Source: [Clostridium] innocuum
GTDB taxonomy: Bacteria > Bacillota_I > Bacilli_A > Erysipelotrichales > Erysipelotrichaceae
DNA length: 64,000 nucleotides
Assembly (NCBI GenBank): GCA_012317185.1
Contig: CP048838.1
Coordinates: 3,782,001 to 3,846,000 of the forward strand
Reading direction: 5' to 3'
Of the stretch, positions 32,106 to 41,296 are shown in pieces (positions within the stretch are counted from its first letter, which is position 1; the number at the start of each line of letters is the position of its first letter). Made by a program: the position numbers and the translations under genes. The notes under the pieces are model-generated. The model was not told where the DNA came from, did not search any database, and saw only the letters and a program-made list of their open reading frames with translations.

Positions 32106-34244
32106 TCAGCCAATTGCTCTAAGATAGAGAAGCTTCCACCGTTTCCTGAGAGGAGATGAATGCAGCAGCTTTCCTGCCTGCTTTTGCGCGTAGCCGTAAA
32201 CAAGCTCTGCCTCCTGCCTTGTCATCACATGCGGAGAATATAAGGCTTTTTCACACAGGGCGTGTATCGTCTGCGGCAGGCTTTCATCCTCCATAAAGCT
32301 GAGCAGATAACGATAGCTGTAATAAACCGCCTTTTTTGCATCCCGCTGCAGACACTGTCTTTCTCTGTAGGCAATACGCAGTCGTCGTTGAAGCACACAA
32401 ATCAACACCGGCAAAGCTATCAGTAAGGCTGCAAGACCGGCCTTGGCAAAGCCTGCAGGCGTATCGCCTTGCTCTTTTTCGATTTGTTGATTCTTTGCAG
32501 CGTTCCCCGTCTTCCTGTCTGTCTGCTCTTTTGGTGTTTCCGTCTTTGCTGTCGTCGTACCACCCTGCTCCTGTCCCTGCACAGTTGTTTGGGAGGACGG
32601 CTTGCTTTCACTCTCAAAGCCCGGTGTCACCTCAACCGGAATCCACCCTTTTTCCGAATCGAAGATTTCCACCCATGCATGTGCACTTTCATCCGGTACC
32701 TCCATACTGCCGCCACTCATAGCTTGGGCCTGAAAGGAAAAGCCTTCCGCATAACGTGCAGGTATCCCCATATAACGAAACAGCATAACTGCCGTGGTTG
32801 CATAATGCACGCAATAGCCCTTCTTATTCTCAGTCAGAAAAAATTCTACAAAATCCCGGTCATCCGGGGTTCTTCCAGGCTTCAGTGTATAGCTGGTCGT
32901 TTCTCTTAAGTATTCCTGAATGGTTGTCTGAATATCATATGTCAGATGTTCACCCGTTAGGGAGGTCAGCTTTTTAAAAGGCTTACGTTCATCAAACAGC
33001 CTTTTTAGATTGGCAGGAATCTGGAGATAGTGCTCCTTGACAAAGGCGGGATATGCATCTGCTTTCACAGTGGAATCACCATTTATGGTCGTACTGGATA
33101 ATGCATAGGCAGTATAACGCATGGTATCATCATGCTCCAGACGATAAGCGTCATACCACGGTGTTGTTTCCGGCAAAGCATCTTTCATAAGATACGGTGT
33201 CAGAGCATAGCGTTTGGATGCGCGATGATCCTCTATCTCCAGATGCATCAAAGCCCCTGTTTTTTGCAAAATCTGTGTAAAGGCGGGATTTTTCTTATCA
33301 AGCCACATATCCACATCCTTCCAGTCATAGGATTTCAGAGCTGCATAGCTGGATTCCGGCAGCGACTGCCAGCGATTATCCTCATACAGCGCGCCGCTGT
33401 AGCTTTTCAGGTAGATGGTACCGCGTGCATCCTCAGATCGCACAACCAGCTGCGTTGCACCGGTGTAATACCGATTTGACGCCTTCCCCAGATCCACCTC
33501 TCCCTCATCTTCCCCGGCATGGGTTAGGAAATAGGCAAGCTCATCCACACGCTGCAGCAGCCGCTCACGAAGCGAACCGCTGGTGCTTCGCATTTCATAG
33601 GTATCCGGCAGCGAGGTAAAAAAGGTAAGCAGCACGCAGATCACGCTTAATCCGAAAGCACTCAGCCGTACATATCCCCCATGTCCGTTTGTCACTCCTT
33701 TTCGCGAGAGAAGCAGCATAAACCAGAATATGATAAGCGAAACGGCAAACAGCCAGGGAATCGGTGTCTGATAAAGCAGTGTAAAAAACACCGGGAGAAA
33801 GGAGAGCATAAATAACGCAAAATAACGACGCGTATTCCAGAAGGTCAGCATACCGCAAAACAGCCATATGCTCGCATACAGCAGCAGCCAGGTCAGCGAA
33901 AGCCGGTACAGCATGGCAGTATCGGTTACATCGTAGGGATAGAACACATAGCCGCTGGCATCGTGATACACCTCAGTAATAGTATTATAGGCGATATGAG
34001 CCCCCTCCTGCAGCAGTGAAAAGCTGAGTACCCCAAGCAGAAGCATGCCTCCTGCCAGTATCAGTATCACCTTTTTCCTGCGGCGAAGCAGCAGACGGTT
34101 ATACACAACTACAGCAAAAAGCAGAATCGGTATGTACAGCATCCAGAGAACTGCATCCCAAAAAGGAAATGCGAACAGAAATACACCGAGAGAGGAAAGC
34201 ATTCCCATCAAAAGCAACAGCGCGGGTATCACTTGTTTTTTCAT
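32106..34244 (-). CDS. transglutaminase-like membrane protein (TgpA type)
   Basis: 712 residues: five or six N-terminal membrane helices (1-200), an extracytoplasmic transglutaminase-like domain (about 400-545) and one more helix near 620 with a cytoplasmic C-terminal tail. The triad is C in GYCVHYATTAVMLFRYMGIP, H in SAHAWVEIF, and the acidic position in WIPVEVTPGF, which is E-V-T rather than D-x-T. The linker at 555-610 is Thr/Gln/Lys-rich. It forms an operon with MoxR and DUF58 genes (4-bp overlaps), a very common trio whose role in cell-envelope or chaperone function is poorly understood. Confidence 0.92.
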   Translation of the reverse strand: MKKQVIPALLLLMGMLSSLGVFLFAFPFWDAVLWMLYIPILLFAVVVYNRLLLRRRKKVILILAGGMLLLGVLSFSLLQEGAHIAYNTITEVYHDASGYVFYPYDVTDTAMLYRLSLTWLLLYASIWLFCGMLTFWNTRRYFALFMLSFLPVFFTLLYQTPIPWLFAVSLIIFWFMLLLSRKGVTNGHGGYVRLSAFGLSVICVLLTFFTSLPDTYEMRSTSGSLRERLLQRVDELAYFLTHAGEDEGEVDLGKASNRYYTGATQLVVRSEDARGTIYLKSYSGALYEDNRWQSLPESSYAALKSYDWKDVDMWLDKKNPAFTQILQKTGALMHLEIEDHRASKRYALTPYLMKDALPETTPWYDAYRLEHDDTMRYTAYALSSTTINGDSTVKADAYPAFVKEHYLQIPANLKRLFDERKPFKKLTSLTGEHLTYDIQTTIQEYLRETTSYTLKPGRTPDDRDFVEFFLTENKKGYCVHYATTAVMLFRYMGIPARYAEGFSFQAQAMSGGSMEVPDESAHAWVEIFDSEKGWIPVEVTPGFESESKPSSQTTVQGQEQGGTTTAKTETPKEQTDRKTGNAAKNQQIEKEQGDTPAGFAKAGLAALLIALPVLICVLQRRLRIAYRERQCLQRDAKKAVYYSYRYLLSFMEDESLPQTIHALCEKALYSPHVMTRQEAELVYGYAQKQAGKLLHSSPLRKRWKLLYLRAIG

Positions 34245-35173
34245 ATACCGGCCTCCTGTTCGAAAAGAGCCGCAAATGCCTCGTCCAGATACAGGGCATC
34301 CTGCGAATCGCGGGATACTTCACAAAAGCGCGGCATGGATAGCAGTTTTCGTAAAAAGCCTTCCATATCCTGAGGACCTTGCAGCTCTGCCGTCTGTCTT
34401 CCTCCTGCTGTCCGCCAGCGAATACGAACAAGATCCTGCGGACTTGCTTTCCGACAGATTCCACAGGCGATTGCCAGAAGGCGCTCACAGATTTCCTGCT
34501 CCTGTGGAAAACAAAGATGAAGCAGTACAACGGCAGATTCCTCCTTCTGAAATTCACGTACCATCGTTTTCTGCAACCGATAGCTTGCCTTATAGTGAAT
34601 CCGGCGCACAGGCTCTCCCTCATGGTGCTCCTTCAGCTCATAATCACTGCTGAAAACACCGGTGAGACTCTGGCGGGCTTCCTGCAGAAGGTTTGTATAC
34701 TGCACTTGCGTAACCATACAGGGCTGTGGGAAACAAAAGGTCGTTACCTCCTTGTCCCATGATTGGGTTTTGCGAAATAGTCCGAGAAGATCCCTGGTCT
34801 GGATGGAGGTCAGCTGCAGCTCATACTTTCCGCTCCCCAGCTTCGGTATTTGCAATTTCTGTTCCCTGTGCTTCACTTCCAGAGAAATCGTTTCGCTGCT
34901 TTCATAAAAGCAATTCTTCCACGATCCCTGTATTCGAATACCACTGCATACAAGCAGGGGAAGACTGGTTGGCATATGAATTACACAGCCCTTTTTACTC
35001 GTTTTCAGCTGCAGCTTCAGGAACCGGTTTCCGGCGATAAACAGAAGCAGGCTGAGTAGAGGAAGCATAAGCAGCACACGCAGCAGGAGATAATACAGAT
35101 ACCCGTCAATGCTTATCCATGCCAGAGCATCCAGAAGCAGCAGAAGCAGATAGGCGAGCCAGGAACGGATCAT
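34241..35173 (-). CDS. DUF58 domain-containing protein
   Basis: 310 residues: two N-terminal membrane helices (about 3-50), then the DUF58 signature region DYELKEHHEGEPVRRIHYKA near residue 195. DUF58 proteins have a von-Willebrand-A-like fold and pair with MoxR ATPases. Both ends overlap the neighbours by 4 bp (ATGA), so the three genes are translationally coupled. Confidence 0.92.
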   Translation of the reverse strand: MIRSWLAYLLLLLLDALAWISIDGYLYYLLLRVLLMLPLLSLLLFIAGNRFLKLQLKTSKKGCVIHMPTSLPLLVCSGIRIQGSWKNCFYESSETISLEVKHREQKLQIPKLGSGKYELQLTSIQTRDLLGLFRKTQSWDKEVTTFCFPQPCMVTQVQYTNLLQEARQSLTGVFSSDYELKEHHEGEPVRRIHYKASYRLQKTMVREFQKEESAVVLLHLCFPQEQEICERLLAIACGICRKASPQDLVRIRWRTAGGRQTAELQGPQDMEGFLRKLLSMPRFCEVSRDSQDALYLDEAFAALFEQEAGI

Positions 35174-36108
35174 AGCCCCTTCCTTCTTGTGTGCGGTGGC
35201 TGTATATGGTGCAGGAGCTGTGTCAGCGCATCCTTTGCCGCTGCGGCATCTATGCTGTGTGATGGCTGCATGAGAATACGATGGGCGATGGTATCCACAA
35301 AGACATTCTGAATATACTCCGGTACCACATAATCACGCCCCTGCAAAAGAGCACAGGCCTTGGACATGTCAAGCAGAGCTACCCCTGCTCTTGGACTCGC
35401 TCCCCGATAAATGCGCTGATTGTTTCTTGTCGCCTGCAGCAGCTGAATGATGTAATGATAAAGGGAATCGTGTACAAACACCTCCCTGCAGGCCTTCTGC
35501 ATTTCCAGAATCTGTGTGCGCTGCGCGACACACTGCACACGGTAGCTTTGCGGATTCTGCTTACGCTTGAGGATTTCAATTTCATCATGCTCCTGCGGAT
35601 AACCGATTCCCAGGCGGATCATGAAACGGTCCAGCTGACTCTCCGGAAGCTGCTGTGTTCCTGCAGAGCCGAAAGGATTTTGTGTTGCAATCACCAGAAA
35701 CGGCTGTTCCAGCGTCATGGTTATCCCGTCCACGCTGACACTGCCCTCTTCCATTACCTCCAGTAAGGCTGCCTGTGTACGGGAGGAGGTACGATTGATT
35801 TCATCAGCAAGAAACAGATTGGTAAAAACTGCCCCCTTGCGTATCTGTGTCTTACCCGTCTGCGGATCAATCACACTAAAGCCGGTAACATCTGCCGGTA
35901 ATACATCCACTGTAAATTGCATTCTCCGGCAATCCAGCTGCATCGCATCCGCAAACGCCCGTGCGATTGTTGTTTTCCCCACCCCCGGCATATCCTCCAT
36001 CAGAATATGACCATTGGCCAGTATTGCCATCAGGATTTTTTCCAGCAGCTCATCCTTTCCGATCACTGCCTTTTTCACTTCCTGTAATATTCGTTCACTC
36101 GTTCTCAT
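35170..36108 (-). CDS. MoxR-family AAA+ ATPase
   Basis: 312 residues. Walker A is MPGVGKTT, Walker B is NLFLADEINR, sensor 1 is ATQNPFGSAG, and the LDRFMIRLGIGYP arginine-finger region follows, all typical of MoxR. The start is placed at the ATG at 36108 (MRTSERILQ) after AAGGGAGAACGG; an in-frame ATG ten codons upstream is possible. It acts as a chaperone-like ATPase with the DUF58 and transglutaminase proteins downstream. Confidence 0.93.
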   Translation of the reverse strand: MRTSERILQEVKKAVIGKDELLEKILMAILANGHILMEDMPGVGKTTIARAFADAMQLDCRRMQFTVDVLPADVTGFSVIDPQTGKTQIRKGAVFTNLFLADEINRTSSRTQAALLEVMEEGSVSVDGITMTLEQPFLVIATQNPFGSAGTQQLPESQLDRFMIRLGIGYPQEHDEIEILKRKQNPQSYRVQCVAQRTQILEMQKACREVFVHDSLYHYIIQLLQATRNNQRIYRGASPRAGVALLDMSKACALLQGRDYVVPEYIQNVFVDTIAHRILMQPSHSIDAAAAKDALTQLLHHIQPPHTRRKGL

Positions 36109-36267
36109 CCGTTCTCCCTTCAAGTATTCAGCCATCCTGCTTTTACCTATTAAAAACACATAACTACCTTTATTGTATACAATGATGTGCACTTTAGGTC
36201 AACAAAAGATTTCTTAACTTTTTATGAAGATTGCACTTTCACTGTCCCCTGCTTCAGGGATTTAACG

Positions 36268-36309
36268 AAAAAAAAAGCAGCCAAGGCATTTCCATCAGGT
36301 TCCGGCTGC
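36268..36309 (-). terminator. terminator of the 214-aa cysteine-rich gene
   Basis: Stem GCAGCC/GGCTGC followed by nine T on the minus strand, 11 bp past the stop. Confidence 0.8.
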
Positions 36310-36319
36310 AAAGTTAAAG

Positions 36320-36964
36320 CTATTTGAATTCCCGACGCATGCACACAAGGTCTTCCTCCTGCATTCCCAGCTGACGCAGAGTGACTTCCTTTTTGTTTGG
36401 ACAGGCTAACGGCTGAATCATATAGGAGCAAAGCGTACAATATCCGGATGATTCGCTACGACGGATACATGCATACCCGCATTTGCGAATACAGTTCTCA
36501 TCCACCCACAGTGCCAGCTGATCCAGCGCATTGGTCGCTATGAGATTGGCTTGTTCCTGCGGTATACCCGCATCGAGGAGATAGCGGAACAGGATATCCG
36601 CATAGGTCAGAATATATTCCATGAGAAAAAAGTTTTCCGCATTGTTTTTCTGCATACGCTTCGGCCACAGAGGAAGCTTGATATGATTTCTGATATAGCG
36701 TTCCTCCTCCACATGCTTGCGCGGATTTTTCAGGCATTCATGCGGACATTCGGCACATTTATATAAAAATTCCCCCATTGTTTTCAACAGCTGAAATTTA
36801 AATGTGGCAAAATCTACCGTCACTTTAAATTCCTGCTCGATTTTAGGAAACGCATCCGCACACATAGTCAGTGCAGCATCCACGGTTTCCGCTTCAAATA
36901 CACCCAGCTTTGTGATTGGCTGCGGCAAAAACATCATCAGATCCCTGCTGTTCACATATTTCAT
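36320..36964 (-). CDS. unknown cysteine-rich soluble protein (214 aa)
   Basis: The family is not recognised. Two cysteine clusters are visible: C-A-E-C-P-H-E-C at about residues 70-77 and a C-terminal set with CIRKCGYACIRR, GYCTLC and later single Cys residues. These could bind zinc or an iron-sulfur cluster. The middle is helical with aromatic residues. It starts after GGTGATGAAAA and is monocistronic. Confidence 0.65.
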   Translation of the reverse strand: MKYVNSRDLMMFLPQPITKLGVFEAETVDAALTMCADAFPKIEQEFKVTVDFATFKFQLLKTMGEFLYKCAECPHECLKNPRKHVEEERYIRNHIKLPLWPKRMQKNNAENFFLMEYILTYADILFRYLLDAGIPQEQANLIATNALDQLALWVDENCIRKCGYACIRRSESSGYCTLCSYMIQPLACPNKKEVTLRQLGMQEEDLVCMRREFK

Positions 36965-37069
36965 TTTTCATCACCATGCCTTATGGTACACTATTTTCAG
37001 ACAAAAAGAAATACAGTTGAAATATTTTCCCTTACTTTATCGTATACCGGATAGAAGGAGGCGAAGATC

Positions 37070-37579
37070 ATGAAATCTATGTTCCTCATATTTTATATGC
37101 TTTTAAATTCCATGGGCGGCTATCTTTTTCAACAGACAGCAGTAGAGACTGCCTACCCGGATATCGCCAGAAGGTGCCCGGATCTTACATTGCATGATAC
37201 CAATGATCTCGTAGACGGAAGTGGCTGGATATCCTTTTTAAAGGGACTGGATACTGTTTCTTTATCAACGATACGCATAAAGGATGCCAGGGATTCCACG
37301 CAGGATTTTCTGATAAGCTATGATGCATTAGGAAAAAGCTATACGCTGACAAGGCAGGATGACAGCGAACATGCCGTCACCTACAGCCATTTGATTCGCA
37401 TGGACGGACAGCGCATAGCGGATATGCAGCTTGACGATATGTGCATCTGTTTTGCGAATAATCCAGCAGAATACTGGTACTGGTATCTTTGTGATGATGT
37501 AAATATAAAGCCGCAGGACATCTTTCGGGAGCCGAATACAACAAAAGCGCAGTTATTGTTTACCGTGAAAAAGACCTGA
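37070..37579 (+). CDS. unknown secreted or membrane-anchored protein (169 aa)
   Basis: Residues 3-20 are a hydrophobic signal-like helix (MFLIFYMLLNSMGGYLF). The rest looks like a small mixed beta domain with no cysteine pair conserved enough to name. The start has GAAGGAGGCGAAGATC. I do not recognise the family. Confidence 0.6.
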   Translation: MKSMFLIFYMLLNSMGGYLFQQTAVETAYPDIARRCPDLTLHDTNDLVDGSGWISFLKGLDTVSLSTIRIKDARDSTQDFLISYDALGKSYTLTRQDDSEHAVTYSHLIRMDGQRIADMQLDDMCICFANNPAEYWYWYLCDDVNIKPQDIFREPNTTKAQLLFTVKKT

Positions 37580-37638
37580 GAACAAGCAATCTGCATCGTA
37601 TAGGCATCCTCATTCAGATACAAGCATGCCGTGTATAA

Positions 37639-37674
37639 TAAAAAAGGATTCCGACCGTTAGGATTGGAATCCTT
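37639..37674 (-). terminator. terminator of the first tRNA-Ile/tRNA-Ala transcript
   Basis: A perfect 9-bp stem AAGGATTCC/GGAATCCTT followed by a T-rich run on the minus strand, 14 bp after tRNA-Ala. Confidence 0.75.
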
Positions 37675-37687
37675 CAATATGTTATCA

Positions 37688-37763
37688 TGGTGGAGCGTAT
37701 CGGGATCGAACCGATGACCCCCTGCGTGCAAAGCAGGTGCTCTCCCAGCTGAGCTAACACCCC
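37688..37763 (-). tRNA. tRNA-Ala(TGC), copy 1
   Basis: A 76-nt cloverleaf with encoded CCA. Acceptor GGGGTGT, anticodon arm CCTGC-TTTGCAC-GCAGG with TGC, T arm GGTTCGATCC. It differs from copy 2 by one base in the anticodon loop/stem (position equivalent to 37732). Confidence 0.97.
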
Positions 37764-37781
37764 ATGTATATTGAAATTCGA

Positions 37782-37858
<77 letters not shown>

Positions 37859-37879
37859 GTTTCCATCGAATGCTCATAT

Positions 37880-37908
37880 ATAATACCACTACTTTTTTCG
37901 TGTGTCAA
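37880..37908 (-). promoter_or_regulatory. promoter of tRNA pair copy 1
   Basis: Minus-strand TTGACA (37908-37903), 17-bp spacer, TATTAT (37885-37880), 22 bp upstream of tRNA-Ile. Confidence 0.85.
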
Positions 37909-38216
37909 CAAGGTTTTTATCATTTTTTCGCAAGCTATTAAGAGATTTTATATGGTAAAGACACAAAGCTGATAATTTTACGAAGCCGCAAGTTCTTATA
38001 CGACTTCACTATATGAATATCATTATGTATACTCTCGGTTATTGTTTTTTATGTCTGTATCACAAACTGCGTCTAAAGATCTGCGATAAAACATTAACAG
38101 CACAGGGTAGCCGGATCAATACGTAAAGTCTGAACACACTCATATTTCCTCTTTCTGAATTATCTCGATTTCTCAAACATGATAATTCAACGCACGTGAA
38201 GTGAAAAACTTACCTG
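37909..38216. other. gene-free region between the first tRNA promoter and the HipA-like gene
   Basis: AT-rich, no gene seen. It includes the 3' flank of the kinase gene; no clear terminator was found. Confidence 0.3.
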
Positions 38217-39158
38217 TTACAGCACTGCTCGCATGGTATATTCGTATGCCGGCAACAGGAGCTTTTGCAATCGAAGCTCCATTCCCTTTATATAAAACTC
38301 TTTACGTATTTCACTGATGATTTCTATTCCGTTATCTGCATTGGGAATAGCATAAATGAAATCAGTTATCGCATCCATATGCCTCTGTATCTGTGGAACG
38401 ACACGCTTTACTGCATTATGAATATCTTTATCTTCAAGCTTCAATAGCGCACCGAACTGCAGTACCTTCCCGTCGATATTATATCCGGTGACTGTGCTGA
38501 TTGCACTGCTGAGAATCCTATCTTCATTCTTCAACATGTCGTTTATTTTCTCATCGGAAATCTTCGTGGAAAAAGAAGCACCGTTATCAAATACAGGCGC
38601 CAGCGCTAAACTGCCATCGGAATATCGCAGGATACCCCAGTTTCCGCTATTGCGATCATTATTATTTATCAGCCCGTCGATCATGACACAATCCCAGAAC
38701 CTCTCTGACATTCCATCAATCATATACAATAGGGAATTATAGTTCAGATGTGCCTTTACCGCGTGAAGACTTGTACTGCCAACACTGTTGCTATCTGTTA
38801 CTGTATCTTCCAGAATTGCCTCCAGTTCTTTATTGTAATAGTTTTTGATTTCTCTGAATTCCTGTAATCGAACATGTGAATCCGTAAAATCTTTACATGC
38901 AACAACCAGTTTGTTATCCTTTGTCCCTAATTTGGTTTCATGTACAGGATAGCCGAGAATCTGATAAATATGACTGCCTATATACTCAGATAACGGAGAG
39001 GTTGTATAAGAAATTTCCGTTTTTCTCATTCCCTTTGTAGATTTAGGAAATTTCAGAATCCAGTCCTCCCCCTGATAAATGATTCCAAGCTTACTGCCAG
39101 CCATCCCACCATAGGCTTTGTTATTTTCCTGACACTCGTTAAAATCAATCAAATACAT
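38217..39158 (-). CDS. HipA-like serine/threonine kinase (toxin-type fold)
   Basis: 313 residues with the HipA C-terminal kinase fold (CtkA/HipT-like size). ATP-binding parts: Gly-rich loop GGMAGSKLG with a serine (about 17-24) and lysine K36 in WILKFP. The catalytic loop is NNNDRNSGNWG with D168 and N173, and the metal-binding motif is D191 in PVFDNGAS. The start at 39158 uses the GGAGG inside the end of the upstream 75-aa gene; the two genes are 4 bp apart. HipA-type kinases phosphorylate tRNA synthetases or other targets. The pair lies between duplicated tRNA genes. Confidence 0.85.
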   Translation of the reverse strand: MYLIDFNECQENNKAYGGMAGSKLGIIYQGEDWILKFPKSTKGMRKTEISYTTSPLSEYIGSHIYQILGYPVHETKLGTKDNKLVVACKDFTDSHVRLQEFREIKNYYNKELEAILEDTVTDSNSVGSTSLHAVKAHLNYNSLLYMIDGMSERFWDCVMIDGLINNNDRNSGNWGILRYSDGSLALAPVFDNGASFSTKISDEKINDMLKNEDRILSSAISTVTGYNIDGKVLQFGALLKLEDKDIHNAVKRVVPQIQRHMDAITDFIYAIPNADNGIEIISEIRKEFYIKGMELRLQKLLLPAYEYTMRAVL

Positions 39159-39162
39159 GTGT

Positions 39163-39390
39163 TTATCCTCCACGATATCTTTGACATAGGATATCCCTCT
39201 GTTTGCTGGTCATTTCTTTATTGATAACAAATTCTTTTGTAATATTCTCAATGAATCCACATCTGTCAAAGTATGACCAGTCTTCCTTCCGATCCATTTC
39301 CTCCAGCTCATCCACCAGCTCCTGAATCATGGAAGGCAAGGCAAAATCAATTTTGACTGAATCGTTGATCCAGTGATAGCTTTTATCCAT
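39163..39390 (-). CDS. small acidic protein paired with the HipA-like kinase (75 aa)
   Basis: The start is the ATG at 39390 after AAAAGGGTG. The protein is short and acidic in the middle (LVDELEEMDRKEDW) with a basic C terminus (TSKQRDILCQRYRGG). No helix-turn-helix of the HipB type is obvious. Its position directly before the kinase, with the kinase ribosome binding site inside its last codons, suggests an antitoxin or accessory subunit. That is inference from gene order. Confidence 0.65.
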   Translation of the reverse strand: MDKSYHWINDSVKIDFALPSMIQELVDELEEMDRKEDWSYFDRCGFIENITKEFVINKEMTSKQRDILCQRYRGG

Positions 39391-39870
39391 TTGATCACAC
39401 CCTTTTACCAACTGTATTATAGCATGCATTGTTTTCACAACGCCATACGATCATTCAGAAACGCAAAAAGTCGGTTTGTATTCCTGTAATCAGTCAAACA
39501 CTCATAAAAGATCCAACCATGTATCTTCCAGTTTATCCTAACAGAGAACTGACCTTTCTAACGTAAACCTGCGATACCGATATCACCTGCCTGACTGTCA
39601 TTTTCGTACAACAAATCAAGCCTGGAAGGAAGCAAAAGCTGGTCATCACGCTTTGCTATGCTTCATATTATTTATTTCAATTAGTATTTTAAAATCTTTT
39701 TATGAGCTTTGGTCAACGCAGTGAACAGTATATGCCTGAAACACGAAATGTAAACACGGATAACACGAAAATCAGAATAAAACAAAAAACAGGTTATACA
39801 TCTCTCAAAGCCTTTAATTAAAGTCTTTTTTAACCGTTCGGCGAAATGTAAATAACCTGATCATGTTATA
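39391..39870. other. gene-free region upstream of the HipA-like module
   Basis: About 480 bp, AT-rich, with no convincing gene. It holds the promoter of the kinase module and the downstream flank of the second tRNA pair; a weak AAAGCC...TTTAATTAAA hairpin at about 39808-39832 is the only candidate terminator. Confidence 0.3.
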
Positions 39871-39946
39871 TGGTGGAGCGTATCGGGATCGAACCGATGA
39901 CCCCCTGCGTGCAAGGCAGGTGCTCTCCCAGCTGAGCTAACACCCC
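39871..39946 (-). tRNA. tRNA-Ala(TGC), copy 2
   Basis: A 76-nt cloverleaf with encoded CCA, identical to copy 1 except for one base in the anticodon arm (CCTGCCTTGCAC instead of CCTGCTTTGCAC). Confidence 0.97.
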
Positions 39947-39964
39947 ATGTATATTGAAATTCGA

Positions 39965-40041
<77 letters not shown>

Positions 40042-40062
40042 ATTTCCATCGAATGCCTGTAA

Positions 40063-40091
40063 ATAATACCACAAGCAAAACATGATGTCAA
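40063..40091 (-). promoter_or_regulatory. promoter of tRNA pair copy 2
   Basis: Minus-strand TTGACA (40091-40086), 17-bp spacer, TATTAT (40068-40063). The boxes and the leader are the same as at copy 1, while the spacer sequence differs. Confidence 0.85.
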
Positions 40092-40226
40092 CATATTTTT
40101 AATTTTTTTATCACAAAAAGCCGTCAAGCCGGAGTGCTCTCTGTTTTCCACAAGCCACATCGGTGAGATCAAAGCCGGATTTGTGCTATGATATGGTACA
40201 TAACAATGATTACAGGAGGAACCAGC

Positions 40227-41075
40227 ATGGACTATACAGAAGCATTTGAGCAGATTGATATTTTCAGAATCCATTTAATCGAGGAAGAAAAAAGTACATT
40301 GACCGTACAAAAATACATCCGGGATATTACCAGACTCTTTGCCTACCTTTCTTCCGAAAAGACTCTGACGAAGCAGTGTATTATAAAGTATAAGGAGGAG
40401 CTGATGAAATCCTATACCTCAGTAAGCATCAACAGCATGCTTGTTGCAATTAACTGTTTTTTCACCTTTATCAATCAGCCCGGATATCGGGTAAAGCTAT
40501 TGAAAATACAGAAAAGAACCTGTATTGAGAAAGAGAGAGAGCTGACTAAGAAAGACTATGCCAGACTTTTAAAAGCAGCGCAGGATACCCATAATGAGCG
40601 TATGTATCTGCTGCTTCAAACCATATGCGCGACCGGAATCCGTGTATCCGAGCATCGATTCATTACTGTGGAAGCTGTAAAAAGCAGAAAGGCAGCCGTG
40701 CAGAATAAAGGTAAGCTCCGCTATATATTCTTTCCATCCAGACTGCGTAAACAGCTGCTGGCATACTGTAAAAGAAAAAAGATAACATCCGGCAGTGTTT
40801 TCGTCACGAATTCCGGAAGACCGCTGGATCGCAGCAATATCTGGAAAGCGATGAAAAAGCTGTGTCTCCATGCCAATGTCAGCAGCAACAAGGTTTTTCC
40901 GCATAATCTGCGGCATTTGTTCGCCTTCACCTTCTACAGTATGGAAAAGGATGTGGTTCGACTGGCGGATATCCTCGGGCACTCCTCCATTGAGACCACC
41001 AGGGTGTATACGATGACCAGCTTTCAGGAATATGAGAAGACACTGTCCCGCATGAATCTGGTACGCCTCTGTTGA
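40227..41075 (+). CDS. tyrosine recombinase, probable inversion switch recombinase
   Basis: 282 residues, XerC/D-like. A SAM-like N-terminal core-binding domain (about 10-85) precedes the catalytic domain (105-280). All catalytic residues are visible: R139 in GIRVSE, lysine at 161-163 in NKGKLR, H226 and R229 in PHNLRH, H252 in LGHSS and Y261 in TRVYT. The start is the ATG at 40227 after ACAGGAGGAACCAGC. Its stop lies 4 bp before the first of two inverted 26-bp recombination sites, so it most likely flips the adjacent 165-bp segment. It is too small and isolated for a phage integrase with excisionase. Confidence 0.9.
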   Translation: MDYTEAFEQIDIFRIHLIEEEKSTLTVQKYIRDITRLFAYLSSEKTLTKQCIIKYKEELMKSYTSVSINSMLVAINCFFTFINQPGYRVKLLKIQKRTCIEKERELTKKDYARLLKAAQDTHNERMYLLLQTICATGIRVSEHRFITVEAVKSRKAAVQNKGKLRYIFFPSRLRKQLLAYCKRKKITSGSVFVTNSGRPLDRSNIWKAMKKLCLHANVSSNKVFPHNLRHLFAFTFYSMEKDVVRLADILGHSSIETTRVYTMTSFQEYEKTLSRMNLVRLC

Positions 41076-41079
41076 AAAA

Positions 41080-41105
41080 TACCACATAATATCCATTATG
41101 TGGTA
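41080..41105. repeat. left recombination site of the invertible segment (inverted repeat L)
   Basis: 26 bp: TACCACATAA, core TATCCA, TTATGTGGTA. The two 10-bp arms are perfect inverses and the 6-bp core is asymmetric, as in tyrosine-recombinase sites. It equals the reverse complement of the right site with one mismatch. Confidence 0.9.
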
Positions 41106-41270
41106 GCACTGCTGTTCTGCTTACAGGTATATTTTACCATATATTCTTACATAACTGAGGAAGATATCATCAGCTATTCATCTTTCTTTTCTTAAACAGA
41201 AAATTTGCCCAGCTAACCGTTTCCCTGCCTTTGATTGCAGTCCTGCCTCCTGCACACTAAAAATGTCCTG

Positions 41271-41296
41271 TACTACATAATGGATATTATGTGGTA
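41271..41296. repeat. right recombination site of the invertible segment (inverted repeat R)
   Basis: 26 bp: TACTACATAA, core TGGATA, TTATGTGGTA. The core is the reverse complement of the left core, so recombination gives inversion rather than excision. One arm base differs from perfect symmetry. Confidence 0.9.

Larger units (their letters stand above)
41080..41296. promoter_or_regulatory. putative invertible promoter segment (phase-variation switch)
   Basis: Two 26-bp sites in opposite orientation (25 of 26 bases match) enclose 165 bp without a gene, directly between a tyrosine recombinase gene and the start of a small membrane protein gene. In the present orientation the best promoter, an extended -10 TGG-TAAAAT (minus strand, 41131-41139), points left, away from that gene, so the sequenced state looks OFF. 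Inversion would turn it toward 41352. A weaker rightward TTGCAG-17-TAAAAA exists at 41235-41263. Confidence 0.8.

Noticed and set aside
40227..41075. Recombinase considered as a prophage or genomic-island integrase
   Set aside because: No excisionase, phage genes or tRNA att duplication lie next to it; the adjacent inverted crossover sites explain it better.
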